Origin: JAWRCU01 sp033542235
GTDB lineage: Bacteria; Pseudomonadota; Alphaproteobacteria; Rhizobiales; Rhizobiaceae
Direction of reading: 5' to 3'
DNA length: 64,000 nucleotides
Assembly (NCBI RefSeq): GCF_033542235.1
Contig: NZ_JAWRCU010000002.1
Coordinates: forward strand, 372,001 to 436,000
The notes beneath the pieces are model-generated. The model was not told where the DNA came from, did not search any database, and saw only the letters and a list, made by a program, of their open reading frames with translations. Positions 25,248-33,406 of this stretch are shown piece after piece. A program made the position numbers and the translations under genes. Positions within the stretch are counted from its first letter, which is position 1; each line of letters starts with the position of its first letter.

Positions 25248-25338
25248 GGAGAGGTGGCCGAGTGGTCGAAGGCGCTCCCCTGCTAAGGGAGTAGGCCTCA
25301 AAAGGGCCTCGTGGGTTCGAATCCCATCCTCTCCGCCA
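25248..25338 (+). tRNA. tRNA-Ser (anticodon GCT)
   Basis: 91 nt including an encoded CCA. The acceptor stem GGAGAGG pairs with CCTCTCC; the D arm contains GGCCGAGTGGTCGAAGGC; the anticodon arm is CTCCC-CTGCTAA-GGGAG with anticodon GCT; a long variable arm (GGCCTCAAAAGGGCCTC region) marks a class II tRNA; and the T arm is GTGGG-TTCGAAT-CCCAT. It decodes AGC/AGU serine codons. It lies between two inverted porin genes. Confidence 0.96.
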
Positions 25339-25773
25339 TCCTGCTTCGCTCTTCGAGCTGCGCAGGACCACCACCTGCATTCCAGTCAAAGCAAGGTGCC
25401 TTCCGAAGCTTAGCGAAGGAGGACCGTGCTGTTTTATGTCCAGTAGATAGAAGACCTATCCGATAGCGGCCGACGCAATGCGGGAACTACTGCGAATCTA
25501 AAGCAGCGCTTCCAAGAGCTGGTTCTGGATTGTTTCGCCATACCTCAAAATACCTGACTTGGGCCCATAACCGATGTTGCCGTTTCAGATCGGGCCAAGG
25601 CCGAGTCGTTTGAACGCTATTTCAAGTCTAGTTCCGGTCACGCCTTCGATGGCAGGCAGTCTGGCGATCGAAAATCCATATAAAACACGTCGGCATTTTG
25701 GGGCGCCGGGCGATAAAGTCAAAAAAATGTACATTATTTCAAAGACTTAAGGCTGCGCGACGTCTTCTGTCCG
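25339..25773. other. Gene-free stretch between tRNA-Ser and porin copy 2
   Basis: 435 bp without a credible gene. It contains the long 5' region of porin copy 2, with AT-rich segments near 25677-25690 (CCATATAAAAC) and 25718-25745 (GATAAAGTCAAAAAAATGTACATTATTTC in part) that could hold the promoter. No second tRNA or attachment site was seen. Confidence 0.55.
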
Positions 25774-25807
25774 CCTCCAGACGTCTGATTCTGACTGGAG
25801 GTCAGAA
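25774..25807 (+). promoter_or_regulatory. Porin copy 2 leader with two mutually exclusive hairpins at the Shine-Dalgarno
   Basis: TTCTGAC (25789-25795) pairs perfectly with GTCAGAA (25801-25807), leaving TGGAG in the loop. Alternatively CCTCCAG (25774-25780) pairs perfectly with CTGGAGG (25795-25801), which would bury the whole Shine-Dalgarno. The two pairings share bases and cannot coexist, an arrangement suited to translational control. Only the first hairpin is conserved in copy 1. Confidence 0.4.
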
Positions 25808-25808
25808 A

Positions 25809-27017
25809 ATGAACATCAAGAGCCTTCTTCTCGGCTCGGCTGCGGCGCTGGTCGCGGTTTCTGGTGCGCGCGCCGCTGACGTGGTCGTCGCTCCGGAGCC
25901 GGAGCCCGTCGAATATGTCCGCGTCTGCGACACCTACGGCACCGGCTTCTATTACGTCCCTGGCACCGAGGTCTGCCTGAAGGTCGGCGGCTATCTCCGT
26001 TACGACATCGGCATCGGTGACCTGTTCGGCGATGACGTCGATGGCGACGTCGGAGGCGACACCTACCACAAGCGTGGCCGCTTCGCGCTGCGCATGGAAG
26101 CCCGCACCGAGACCGAGCTCGGCACGTTGCAGGGCAAGGTGCAGGTCAACTTCGACTGGCAGACGGCCAACGCGCCCAACAGCTTTAACCAGAGCGGCAA
26201 CTTCAACGAGACCCATCCCGTCGGTAACGCAGAAAGCATCGAGCGTGCCTGGGTGAAGCTCGGCGGGTTCCTGATCGGCGTCGAGGACTCCTACTTCGAC
26301 ACCTCGACGGGCTACGCCTCGGGCGTCGTCAATGACGGCCTGATCCCCTACGGTCCGTTCACCACGCACACGATCCAGTACACCTACGACTTCGGCAACG
26401 GCTTCTCGCTGGGCGCCGCGGTTGAAGAAGGCAACAACGGCGACTCCTTCTATTCCAAGGATCCCGGCTTCTTCGATACTGCTACAGGTACGTTCTTCGC
26501 AGGCTCGCCCTTCGGCCAGGGCGCGATCCTCGACTACACGCCGCACGTCCTCGTCAGCGCTGCTTACAAGACTGGCCTGTGGGGGCTTTCGGCTGTTGCG
26601 GCCTACGACTCGGTGCAGGAAGAGGTCGCCATCAAGGGCCGCTTGGATATCACGCCGAGCGACCTGTTCTCGGTGTTCGTCATGGGCGCCTGGACGGATG
26701 ATAGCGGCAGCGGAAACTTCCCGAGCGGCGCTCCCTATGACGGCAACGGTGGCAACTTCTACGCCACCTGGGGCGGCGACTGGGCGATTTGGGCCGGCGG
26801 TGCTTTGCACATCAACGACCGCGCGACCCTCAACGCCGAGTTTGGCTACAACCAGCTCAGCGACTACTCGATCGACGTCGACCTGAACTACACCCTGGTG
26901 CCGGGCTTCGTCGTGACACCGGGCGTCGGCTTCCGGCATGGCGATGGCGATCCGCTCAGCCAGTTCCCGAACGACGACCAGTGGGGCGGCTATCTCCGCA
27001 CCCAGTTCACGTTCTGA
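25809..27017 (+). CDS. Outer-membrane porin, Omp2/RopA type (copy 2)
   Basis: 402 residues from MNIKSLLLGSAAALVAVSGARA; the frame is open further upstream but the ribosome site GGAGG and signal peptide fix this start. It is very similar to copy 1 through the N-terminal third and in VNDGLIPYGPFTTHTIQYTY, differing mainly in surface-loop regions, for example extra residues after VNFDWQTAN and around YSKDPGFFDTATGTFF. It ends LRTQFTF. It is a trimeric general porin in the outer membrane. The two-copy inverted arrangement recalls Brucella omp2a/omp2b. Confidence 0.94.
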   Translation: MNIKSLLLGSAAALVAVSGARAADVVVAPEPEPVEYVRVCDTYGTGFYYVPGTEVCLKVGGYLRYDIGIGDLFGDDVDGDVGGDTYHKRGRFALRMEARTETELGTLQGKVQVNFDWQTANAPNSFNQSGNFNETHPVGNAESIERAWVKLGGFLIGVEDSYFDTSTGYASGVVNDGLIPYGPFTTHTIQYTYDFGNGFSLGAAVEEGNNGDSFYSKDPGFFDTATGTFFAGSPFGQGAILDYTPHVLVSAAYKTGLWGLSAVAAYDSVQEEVAIKGRLDITPSDLFSVFVMGAWTDDSGSGNFPSGAPYDGNGGNFYATWGGDWAIWAGGALHINDRATLNAEFGYNQLSDYSIDVDLNYTLVPGFVVTPGVGFRHGDGDPLSQFPNDDQWGGYLRTQFTF

Positions 27018-27045
27018 TCACCTGATCAGTGGGACGGGCCAAAGG

Positions 27046-27077
27046 ACCCGGCGGGCAACCGCCGGGTTCTTCTTTTT
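27046..27077 (+). terminator. Rho-independent terminator of porin copy 2
   Basis: A 9-bp stem ACCCGGCGG / CCGCCGGGT closed by a GCAA tetraloop is followed by TCTTCTTTTT. It lies 28 bp after the porin stop codon and is a textbook intrinsic terminator. Confidence 0.9.
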
Positions 27078-27121
27078 CGGGAGCAGGGCAGGGAAAAGTT
27101 CGCCTTTAGGCCCCTCGGAGC

Positions 27122-28036
27122 CTATTGCTCCGCTGCCGCGATGAATTCCTGGATCACGCTCGGAACATCGCCGGTTTCCAGGAACGGCGCATGACCTTGC
27201 CCTTCGACCGTGACCGTCCGGCAATCCGGGTGGCGGCGTGCCATCGCTGCAAGCGTTTCGGACGAGAGAAGCTTCGAGTTCGACCCCCGAATCGCAAGAA
27301 GCGGCACGCCCGCGAGTTTCTCGAACTGCGGCCACAGCTCCGGCAGCGGCTTCCTCGGATCGAAATTCCCGAGAACGTTGACGAGTTTGGGGTCGAAGTC
27401 GGGCACGAACTCGCCATTCATCCGGCGATAGATGCTGTCGACCATGTGCTCCCAATCGGCATCCCGCAACGCCGTGAAGGCCGCGCCGTGGATGCTGCGC
27501 TGAACCGCGACAGCCTCCGCATAGTCTCTCGGCTGTGCCGCCTGCTCGAGATAGGCGCGGATGTGGATGAGCCCTTCCATCTCGAGCACGGGTCCGACGT
27601 CATTCAGCACGGCCGCCGCGAGCAGCGCAGGTTTGATGACGGCAAGCACGTGCATAATCAGCCCGCCGCGCGACGTGCCGATGAAGGCGGCACGATCGAG
27701 GCCAAGCGAAGCAAGCCCGGCGACAATATCGGCCGCTTCGATCCCGACCTGATAGTTCCGCCAGTCGGGATCATAATCTGACTGGCCGCGGCCGCGATAG
27801 TCGAAGGCGATCACCTGGCGGCCGGCGGACAAAATCAGTGCAAGCTCATGGAAATCGCGCGCATTGCGGGTTAGCCCTGGCAGGCAGACCACGGGGAGCG
27901 TACCCTCACGCGGCGTGCCATAGATGCGCGCGTGGAGCTTCAGGCCATCCGGTGCCGGGTAGAAGGCATCTATGTACGTCGTGCCGCCGGTTGCCACGTT
28001 CCGACCAACTCCATGCTTGCGCAAGGTGACTGCCAT
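27122..28036 (-). CDS. Alpha/beta-fold hydrolase
   Basis: 304 residues. The fold is shown by VVCLPGLTRNARDFHELA (oxyanion region), VIAFDYRGRGQSDYDPDW, nucleophile elbow AAFIGTSRGGLIMHVLA (Ser in GTSRGG), and catalytic His in TVEGQGHAPFLE. It is a cytosolic hydrolase of the epoxide hydrolase/haloperoxidase-like group; the substrate is not predictable. It stands alone, convergent with porin copy 2. Two other alpha/beta hydrolase-type proteins occur in the window (16383, 21132) but are not close relatives. Confidence 0.87.
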   Translation of the reverse strand: MAVTLRKHGVGRNVATGGTTYIDAFYPAPDGLKLHARIYGTPREGTLPVVCLPGLTRNARDFHELALILSAGRQVIAFDYRGRGQSDYDPDWRNYQVGIEAADIVAGLASLGLDRAAFIGTSRGGLIMHVLAVIKPALLAAAVLNDVGPVLEMEGLIHIRAYLEQAAQPRDYAEAVAVQRSIHGAAFTALRDADWEHMVDSIYRRMNGEFVPDFDPKLVNVLGNFDPRKPLPELWPQFEKLAGVPLLAIRGSNSKLLSSETLAAMARRHPDCRTVTVEGQGHAPFLETGDVPSVIQEFIAAAEQ

Positions 28037-28639
28037 GAAACAGGGCAGGGGAGCAACCGAGGGCGCTCAGCCGGTCCGAATGAGGCGAACCGCCATGAAA
28101 ACAGAAAAGCGCTGAGATTGCTCCCAGCGCTTTCTGTCCAGATCAAGACCATCCACGATGGCGCACGCCCGAAGGCAGACAGCCATGTCGGCCCTGATGC
28201 TGACGGTCACAGAGGTACGTATCCTGACCGGAGCACGCCCTTTCTGGACCACGCCGCCGCATCCTCTGAGGGTTGCAGGAAGCGCACCATCGAAGGACTT
28301 TGTCCGGCCTTCATGGCAGCATCGGACTACCGTTCACGTTTCGAACCGCTTCGAGTAGCGCCCGCTCGACCCCAGGGAGCCCGTCCTGCCTGATGCATGG
28401 GCACCCGACTGGCTTGTCTCCGGCGCGGGCCTCAGGCTTCCCGCCTTTCCCGGCTGTCGCGGCCGGTTCGTCGGGGCTTGAGATGACCCAATGTAACCTA
28501 ACGTCAGCGTGCGAACAGCCGCTTCGTCGAGCTGTCCGCACTTTCCCCGCTATTCACCGCCCATCCTGTTCATAACCGGCCTGCAAGAAGTGAGCGCCGC
28601 TACACCCACGCAAATCATGACGCGGCAATGGAGCGGTCT
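28037..28639. other. 603-bp gene-free region with a strong hairpin (28101-28137)
   Basis: No convincing gene was found. ACAGAAAAGCGCTG and CAGCGCTTTCTGT form a 13-bp stem with one bulged base and a 10-base loop. On the minus strand the hairpin is followed by TTCATGG after a T-rich arm (GCGCTTTTCTGTTTTC), so it could end a minus-strand transcript originating somewhere in 28140-28630. That would be a small RNA, since open frames there are short and biased like shadows. Otherwise nothing recognisable was seen. Confidence 0.4.
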
Positions 28640-30802
28640 TCAGCGCCCGTTGACGAGGTCGTCGGCGATGTCGAAATGCCCGGAGAGGCGCATTTTGTAG
28701 ACCTCGTAATTTTCCATCACGCGCTGGACGTAATTCCTGGTTTCGGTGAAGGGAATCCGCTCGATCCAGTCGACCACGGCGTTGAGATCCTTCCCCCGCG
28801 GGTCGCCATATTTGAGGATCCATTCTTGGGCGCGACGCGGGCCGGCGTTGTAGCCCACGAAGGTCAGCACATACGATCCGTCGAATCTGCCAAGCTGGTC
28901 CTGCAGGAAGGCAGCACCCAATGTCGCATTATAGCCCGCATCGGTCGTGAGCCGGTCCTGCGAAAAGGGCAGCCCGTTCCTCTTGGCCATTTCCTTGGCC
29001 GTCCCCGGCAAAAGCTGCAGCAGTCCGCGCGCGCCTGCCCCCGAGACAGCGCCGATATTGAATTCGCTTTCCTGCCTTGCGATCGCATAGGCGAGCGCCA
29101 TGCCGGCGCCGGAGATATCCGCCGAAGACGGGATCACGCCGACCGGATGGGAGAGGGCGCCGATGTTCACGCCGCGCCCGCCGGCGATCTTGGCGAGACG
29201 CAATGCCAGGAAATGATCGCCGCGCTTCTCGGCCATGGCCGCGAGCAGCGCCAGTTCGCCCGGGCTGTCGAGCTGCTGGGCAAGATCGCGGTACAGGATC
29301 TCGGCCCGTGCCGGATAACCGGCATCTTCCAGGCGGCGGATCGCGCGTACTGCCTCGCGCCCGGCGAAGGTCCGGCGATCGGCGTCTGTCGCCGCAGGAT
29401 CGTCGATGGAGATCGTCACGGCGCCAAGACGGGTAGCGGCGAGCTGCCCATAGAATGCAGTGCCGTAACCGGCAGCCTTCTTGTAATAGGCGGCAGCATC
29501 GCCCGGCCCGCCGGCCTCCGCCGTGCGGCCGAGCCAATAATAGGCACGGGACAGGCCCATCGGCCCTTCCGCAACCTCGGCGATCCGCTGAAAGTGCTTC
29601 GCCGCAATCTCGGGATCGTTCAACCCGCGCAGCGCATACCAGCCGGCATGGAACTCGGCTTCGACGATGTTCGCCGTTTTCTCGGCCGAATGCGCGGCCA
29701 CCAGCTTATAGGCCGTCTTGATGTCGCCTTGATCGACCAGCTCGCGCGACAGGACGCGCCGCTCGACCCACCATTCGTCTGGGTCGACGAGCGAGGCCCG
29801 GTCGCGCGGCGCCTTTACCATCACGGCCGCAGCCTGCGTAAAGCTCTTCTTGCGGCGCAGATACTTGGCCTTCGCGAAAAGGTAGCCGGCCGAACGTTGC
29901 GCATCAGGCACCGCGTCGAGCAGCTTCTTCGCCTCTTTGTCGTTGCGCAGGACCGCAGCCCAGGCGTCGGCGAGCTCCTTGGCTCCGGCGAGGCTTGCGA
30001 CGCGCTGCGCAGATGCAGGCCGCTCCGCATAAAGCATCCTCTCCATACGGAAGCGGTGATCGGCAGTCGGGATGACCGCGCCGAATTCCTTGATGATTGC
30101 GACCTCGTCGGACGCTTCCAGCTTCTCCATGCGCCAGAATGGCGCGAGCACCGCCCGCGCCGAGTCCAGCTGGCCTGTCGCGATATAGGCGCGGGCAAGC
30201 AACGTCACGCCTTGGACGGTGAGCGGAGTACTGGTTGCGAAGGCCTTGAGAACGGTCTGTGGATCCGGTTTCTCGCGGTAGAGCGCTCGCTCGGCATTCC
30301 TCTTCAGCACGTCGGCGCCCGGCCATTGCGAAAGCGTGCGTGCGGCCGACGCGATCTCGGCGCTGCTGGCTTCGCTGCTCATGGCGATTGCCCAGGTGAG
30401 GATATGCCGGTCGAGCCCATCCGTCGGGAGCTGGTCGCGCGCGCCGCGCGCGCTGGCTACGTCGCCGGCGGCCAGCGCATCGAGCCCGGTCTTCAGCATA
30501 CCGATGTCCGGGTCGTCGGTCGGCGCGATTTCGGGCTGGGGAATCTCCAACTGCGGGATGGCTGCGGTGAACGTCTGATGGTCGACCGTGGGCTTGCCCG
30601 CAGTCCGGCCTGCTGTGGCCGGCGCAATTGCGACCGGATTGGTCGTGGGCGTGCCGACATAGCCATCCTGAGCCTCTGATCTAAAGGCGGGAGCGGGCAC
30701 ATGCGCGAAATTGTCGATAGCGGCCGGAATGAACGTGGCCACGACATCGAGCGCCAGGATGGCGCCGGCGACAACAACGCTGGCTAGCGTGCCTTTCGGC
30801 AT
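28640..30802 (-). CDS. slt: Soluble lytic murein transglycosylase (Slt70-like)
   Basis: 720 residues from MPKGTLASVVVAGAILAL, an N-terminal signal anchor; the open frame continues to 30937 but the added part is not signal-like. A long alpha-helical superhelix (about 60-550) precedes the SLT domain, which has the catalytic Glu578 in YAIARQESEFNIG, then GARGLLQLLPGTAKEMAK, YNAGP and ETRNYVQRVMENYEVY. It cleaves the MurNAc-GlcNAc bond in the periplasm to give 1,6-anhydromuropeptides, the signals sensed by AmpR-type regulators; one such regulator is encoded at 33298. Confidence 0.92.
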   Translation of the reverse strand: MPKGTLASVVVAGAILALDVVATFIPAAIDNFAHVPAPAFRSEAQDGYVGTPTTNPVAIAPATAGRTAGKPTVDHQTFTAAIPQLEIPQPEIAPTDDPDIGMLKTGLDALAAGDVASARGARDQLPTDGLDRHILTWAIAMSSEASSAEIASAARTLSQWPGADVLKRNAERALYREKPDPQTVLKAFATSTPLTVQGVTLLARAYIATGQLDSARAVLAPFWRMEKLEASDEVAIIKEFGAVIPTADHRFRMERMLYAERPASAQRVASLAGAKELADAWAAVLRNDKEAKKLLDAVPDAQRSAGYLFAKAKYLRRKKSFTQAAAVMVKAPRDRASLVDPDEWWVERRVLSRELVDQGDIKTAYKLVAAHSAEKTANIVEAEFHAGWYALRGLNDPEIAAKHFQRIAEVAEGPMGLSRAYYWLGRTAEAGGPGDAAAYYKKAAGYGTAFYGQLAATRLGAVTISIDDPAATDADRRTFAGREAVRAIRRLEDAGYPARAEILYRDLAQQLDSPGELALLAAMAEKRGDHFLALRLAKIAGGRGVNIGALSHPVGVIPSSADISGAGMALAYAIARQESEFNIGAVSGAGARGLLQLLPGTAKEMAKRNGLPFSQDRLTTDAGYNATLGAAFLQDQLGRFDGSYVLTFVGYNAGPRRAQEWILKYGDPRGKDLNAVVDWIERIPFTETRNYVQRVMENYEVYKMRLSGHFDIADDLVNGR

Positions 30803-31030
30803 GAACGGGCTGCCCCTCTCCAGGCCAGAACAAATAAAAGCGGGGACCAATCGGAGCCTATGGCAGCATGGTGAATGGGCCGTTAAGCAACACGCTGCTG
30901 GCCGAGACGGACCCAGCAAATTCGACCTATGCAGCAACTAATTGACAAGACTATGGTGCGGGCCGGCCGTTTCCGTTAGAAAGCCGCGCTGCCATAAGGC
31001 AGGAGCCATGTTGGTCGAGGAGTTCCGGAA

Positions 31031-31912
31031 ATGCTCAGAGGGTCGATGCCCGCACTTGTGACGCCGTTCACCAAGGCTGGTAGGTTCGACGACAAAGCGT
31101 TCCGTGCCCTGGTCGAATGGCAAATCTCCGAAGGTTCGAGCGGGCTGGTGCCAGTCGGCACCACTGGCGAGTCGCCGACTCTTTCGCACGAGGAGCACCG
31201 CGAGGTGGTGAGGACCTGCGTGGAGGTGGCGAAGGGCAGGGTCCCCGTCATTGCCGGCGCGGGCTCTAACAACACGGAAGAGGCGGTCGGGCTCGTTCAG
31301 TTTGCCGAGAAGGTCGGCGCAAACGCCGTGCTGGTGGTGACCCCCTATTACAACAAGCCCACGCAGCGCGGGCTCTATGCCCACTTCGCGGCGGTGGCCA
31401 AGGCAACGAAGCTGCCGATCATCATCTACAACATCCCCCCGCGTTCGGTGGTCGACATGTCACCGGAGACGATGGGCAGGCTGGCTCATGATTTCAAGAA
31501 CATCGCCGGCGTGAAGGATGCCACCGGCAAGATCGAACGCGTGTCCGAGCAGCGCATTACCTGCGGCAAGGATTTCATCCAGCTCTCCGGCGAGGATGCT
31601 TCGGCCCTCGGCTTCAACGCTCATGGCGGCTCGGGCTGTATCTCTGTCACGGCCAATGTCGCGCCGCGCCTCTGCGCGGAGTTCCAGAAAGCAAGCCTTG
31701 CCGGCGATCACCAACGTGCTCTCGAGCTGCAGGATCGGCTGATGCCGCTGCACAAGGCGATTTTCATCGAGCCGGGTGTTGCGGGTGCGAAATATGCGCT
31801 CTCGCGGCTCGGCAAGGTCGAGAATGTCGTGCGCTTGCCGCTGACGACGGTCGAGGAAGCCACTGCCGAGAAGATCGACGAGGCGCTGAAGCACGCCGGG
31901 CTTCTGAACTGA
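31031..31912 (+). CDS. dapA: 4-hydroxy-tetrahydrodipicolinate synthase
   Basis: 293 residues. The class I aldolase signatures are present: GLVPVGTTGESPTLSHEEH with Thr44/Thr45, VVTPYYNKPTQRGLYAHF, Tyr133 in IIYNIPPRSV, and Schiff-base Lys162 in IAGVKDATG. It condenses pyruvate with aspartate semialdehyde, the first step of the lysine/diaminopimelate branch supplying peptidoglycan. GAGGAG stands 8 bases before the ATG. smpB follows after 24 bp, a common alphaproteobacterial order. Confidence 0.96.
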   Translation: MLRGSMPALVTPFTKAGRFDDKAFRALVEWQISEGSSGLVPVGTTGESPTLSHEEHREVVRTCVEVAKGRVPVIAGAGSNNTEEAVGLVQFAEKVGANAVLVVTPYYNKPTQRGLYAHFAAVAKATKLPIIIYNIPPRSVVDMSPETMGRLAHDFKNIAGVKDATGKIERVSEQRITCGKDFIQLSGEDASALGFNAHGGSGCISVTANVAPRLCAEFQKASLAGDHQRALELQDRLMPLHKAIFIEPGVAGAKYALSRLGKVENVVRLPLTTVEEATAEKIDEALKHAGLLN

Positions 31913-31936
31913 GGCTTGGTCGCCTAAATATTTGAT

Positions 31937-32410
31937 ATGAGCAAGGACAAGAACTCGAACGGCAAGACCGTCGCCGAGAATCGCAAGGCGCGCTTCTCCT
32001 ACGAGGTGATGGATACCTATGAGGCGGGGCTGGCACTGACCGGCACCGAGGTGAAATCGCTGCGCGAGGGCCACGCCAACATCCAGGAGAGCTATGCCGC
32101 CGTCGAGGGAGGCGAGATCTGGCTGATCAATTCCTACCTGCCGGAATACACGCAGGGCAATCGCTTCAACCACGAGCCGCGGCGGCGCAGGAAGCTGCTT
32201 CTCAACAAGCGCGAGATGGCGCGGCTCGCTGACGGCGTCGAGAAGGAGGGGATGACGATGGTGCCCCTCAAGATCTACTTCAACGAGCGTGGCCGCGCCA
32301 AGCTCCTGCTCGCTATCGCGCGAGGCAAGAAGCTGCACGACAAGCGTGAGACCGAGAAGAAGCGCGACTGGGCAAGGGAGAAGTCGCGGCTCCTCAAAGA
32401 GCGGGGATAA
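31937..32410 (+). CDS. smpB: SsrA-binding protein SmpB
   Basis: 157 residues with the SmpB barrel: VAENRKARFSYEVMDTYEAG, LTGTEVKSLREGHANIQESY, and the basic C-terminal tail GKKLHDKRETEKKRDWAREK that inserts into the ribosome decoding channel. It binds tmRNA and drives trans-translation. It is co-transcribed with dapA. No tmRNA gene was recognised in the window. Confidence 0.96.
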   Translation: MSKDKNSNGKTVAENRKARFSYEVMDTYEAGLALTGTEVKSLREGHANIQESYAAVEGGEIWLINSYLPEYTQGNRFNHEPRRRRKLLLNKREMARLADGVEKEGMTMVPLKIYFNERGRAKLLLAIARGKKLHDKRETEKKRDWAREKSRLLKERG

Positions 32411-32602
32411 AGTAGCGAATAGGGAAGTAGCGAATAGCGAATAGGGAGATAGCGAATAGGGAATGACTTGACTATTGGCGGTCAAACGATTCTTCGCTAC
32501 TCGCTACTCGCTACTCGCTACTCGCTACTCGCTACTCGCTACTCGCTACTCGCTACTCGCTACTCGCTACTCGCTACTCGCTACTCGCTACTCGCTACTC
32601 GC
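32411..32602. repeat. Array of short TAGCGAA-type units with 15 tandem 7-bp copies
   Basis: Beginning at the base after the smpB stop, TAGCGAA and TAGGGA(A/G) units alternate to about 32462. After a 30-bp spacer, TCGCTAC is repeated 15 times without error from 32494 to 32598. TCGCTAC repeats read GTAGCGA on the other strand, so the two blocks form a large inverted repeat. The array ends about 16 bp before the lysozyme ATG. A related design, with TA(A/G)GGCAA units, lies at 57196-57317. Confidence 0.92.
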
Positions 32603-32617
32603 CGAAATCTCGTCACG

Positions 32618-33406
32618 ATGTTCACCGACACAGGTGCGGTGAATCGCCTCTTTCGTCTCACTGCCGGATTTGTGCTGGCCGCTTGCGCCGTTTCGGTCGC
32701 CGGCTACTTCTATTTCATGGGCTTCTCGCCGGATCGAGACAAATATCCGGTGCGCGGCATCGACGTCTCCAATCATCAGGGCGCGATCGACTGGCCGCGT
32801 GTCGCCGCCGATGACGTTGCCTTCGCAGTCATCAAGGCGACGGAGGGCGGCGATTTCGTCGACAGATCCTTTGCCAGGAATCTGGCTGGCGCGCGTTCTG
32901 CCGGAATAGCGGTGGGCGCCTATCACTTTTTCACCTTCTGTCGGCCCGGAGCCGATCAGGCACAGAACTTCATCGCAACGGTGCCGCGCGACGGTCCGCT
33001 TCTGCCGCCGGTGGTCGACATCGAATTCGGGGGCAATTGCACGGATCGGCCCTCGATCGAGAAGTTCGAGGCGGAGCTGAAGGCTTTCCTCGATCCTGTC
33101 GAAGCGGCGTTCGGGAAGAGGGCAATTGTCTACATCATCGGTGACGCGTTGGAGACGTATGGCACTGCCGTCGCCGGCCGCCAGCGTTGGGTCCGTTCAT
33201 TGGCGATGCATCCAGGTCATGATGACTGGATCTATTGGCAGTATCACAACAAGGGCAGGGTGGACGGAATTGAAGGCCCCGTCGATCTCAATGTCCTTCA
33301 AGGGGAATTGGCTGCTTTCGCTGGCCCCACTGCAGCCGTGAGCCAAAGCCTGAACCCCCGCATGGCGGGGCTTTCGGCGCGCGAGCGCAGTCGGACCAGC
33401 CAATAA
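32618..33406 (+). CDS. Glycoside hydrolase family 25 lysozyme, membrane-anchored
   Basis: 262 residues from the ATG. A hydrophobic segment at 14-34 serves as signal or anchor. The GH25 domain has VRGIDVSNHQGAIDWPRVA (Asp49), FAVIKATEGGDFVD, AYHFF and the catalytic PVVDIEFGGN (Asp134, Glu136), ending IYWQYHNKGRVDGI. It hydrolyses peptidoglycan glycan strands in the periplasm. The ATG lacks a Shine-Dalgarno; an in-frame TTG at 32468, preceded by AGGGAA, would translate the 7-bp array as repeated LLATRYS. The 3' end overlaps the LysR gene by 109 bp. Confidence 0.88.
   Translation: MFTDTGAVNRLFRLTAGFVLAACAVSVAGYFYFMGFSPDRDKYPVRGIDVSNHQGAIDWPRVAADDVAFAVIKATEGGDFVDRSFARNLAGARSAGIAVGAYHFFTFCRPGADQAQNFIATVPRDGPLLPPVVDIEFGGNCTDRPSIEKFEAELKAFLDPVEAAFGKRAIVYIIGDALETYGTAVAGRQRWVRSLAMHPGHDDWIYWQYHNKGRVDGIEGPVDLNVLQGELAAFAGPTAAVSQSLNPRMAGLSARERSRTSQ

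Noticed and set aside
22425..25338. Genomic island bounded by integrase and tRNA-Ser
   Set aside because: Only a core porin gene lies between them and no direct repeat of the tRNA end was found.
24781..25389. N-terminal extension of porin copy 1 (open frame to 25389)
   Set aside because: It runs through tRNA-Ser and lacks a ribosome site, whereas the signal peptide start at 24780 has GGAGG.
32494..32598. CRISPR-like array
   Set aside because: The units are 7 bp, contiguous, without spacers, and no cas genes are present.
31937..32617. tmRNA gene next to smpB
   Set aside because: No tag-coding sequence of the AND..LAA type or tRNA-like ends was found in the gaps around smpB.
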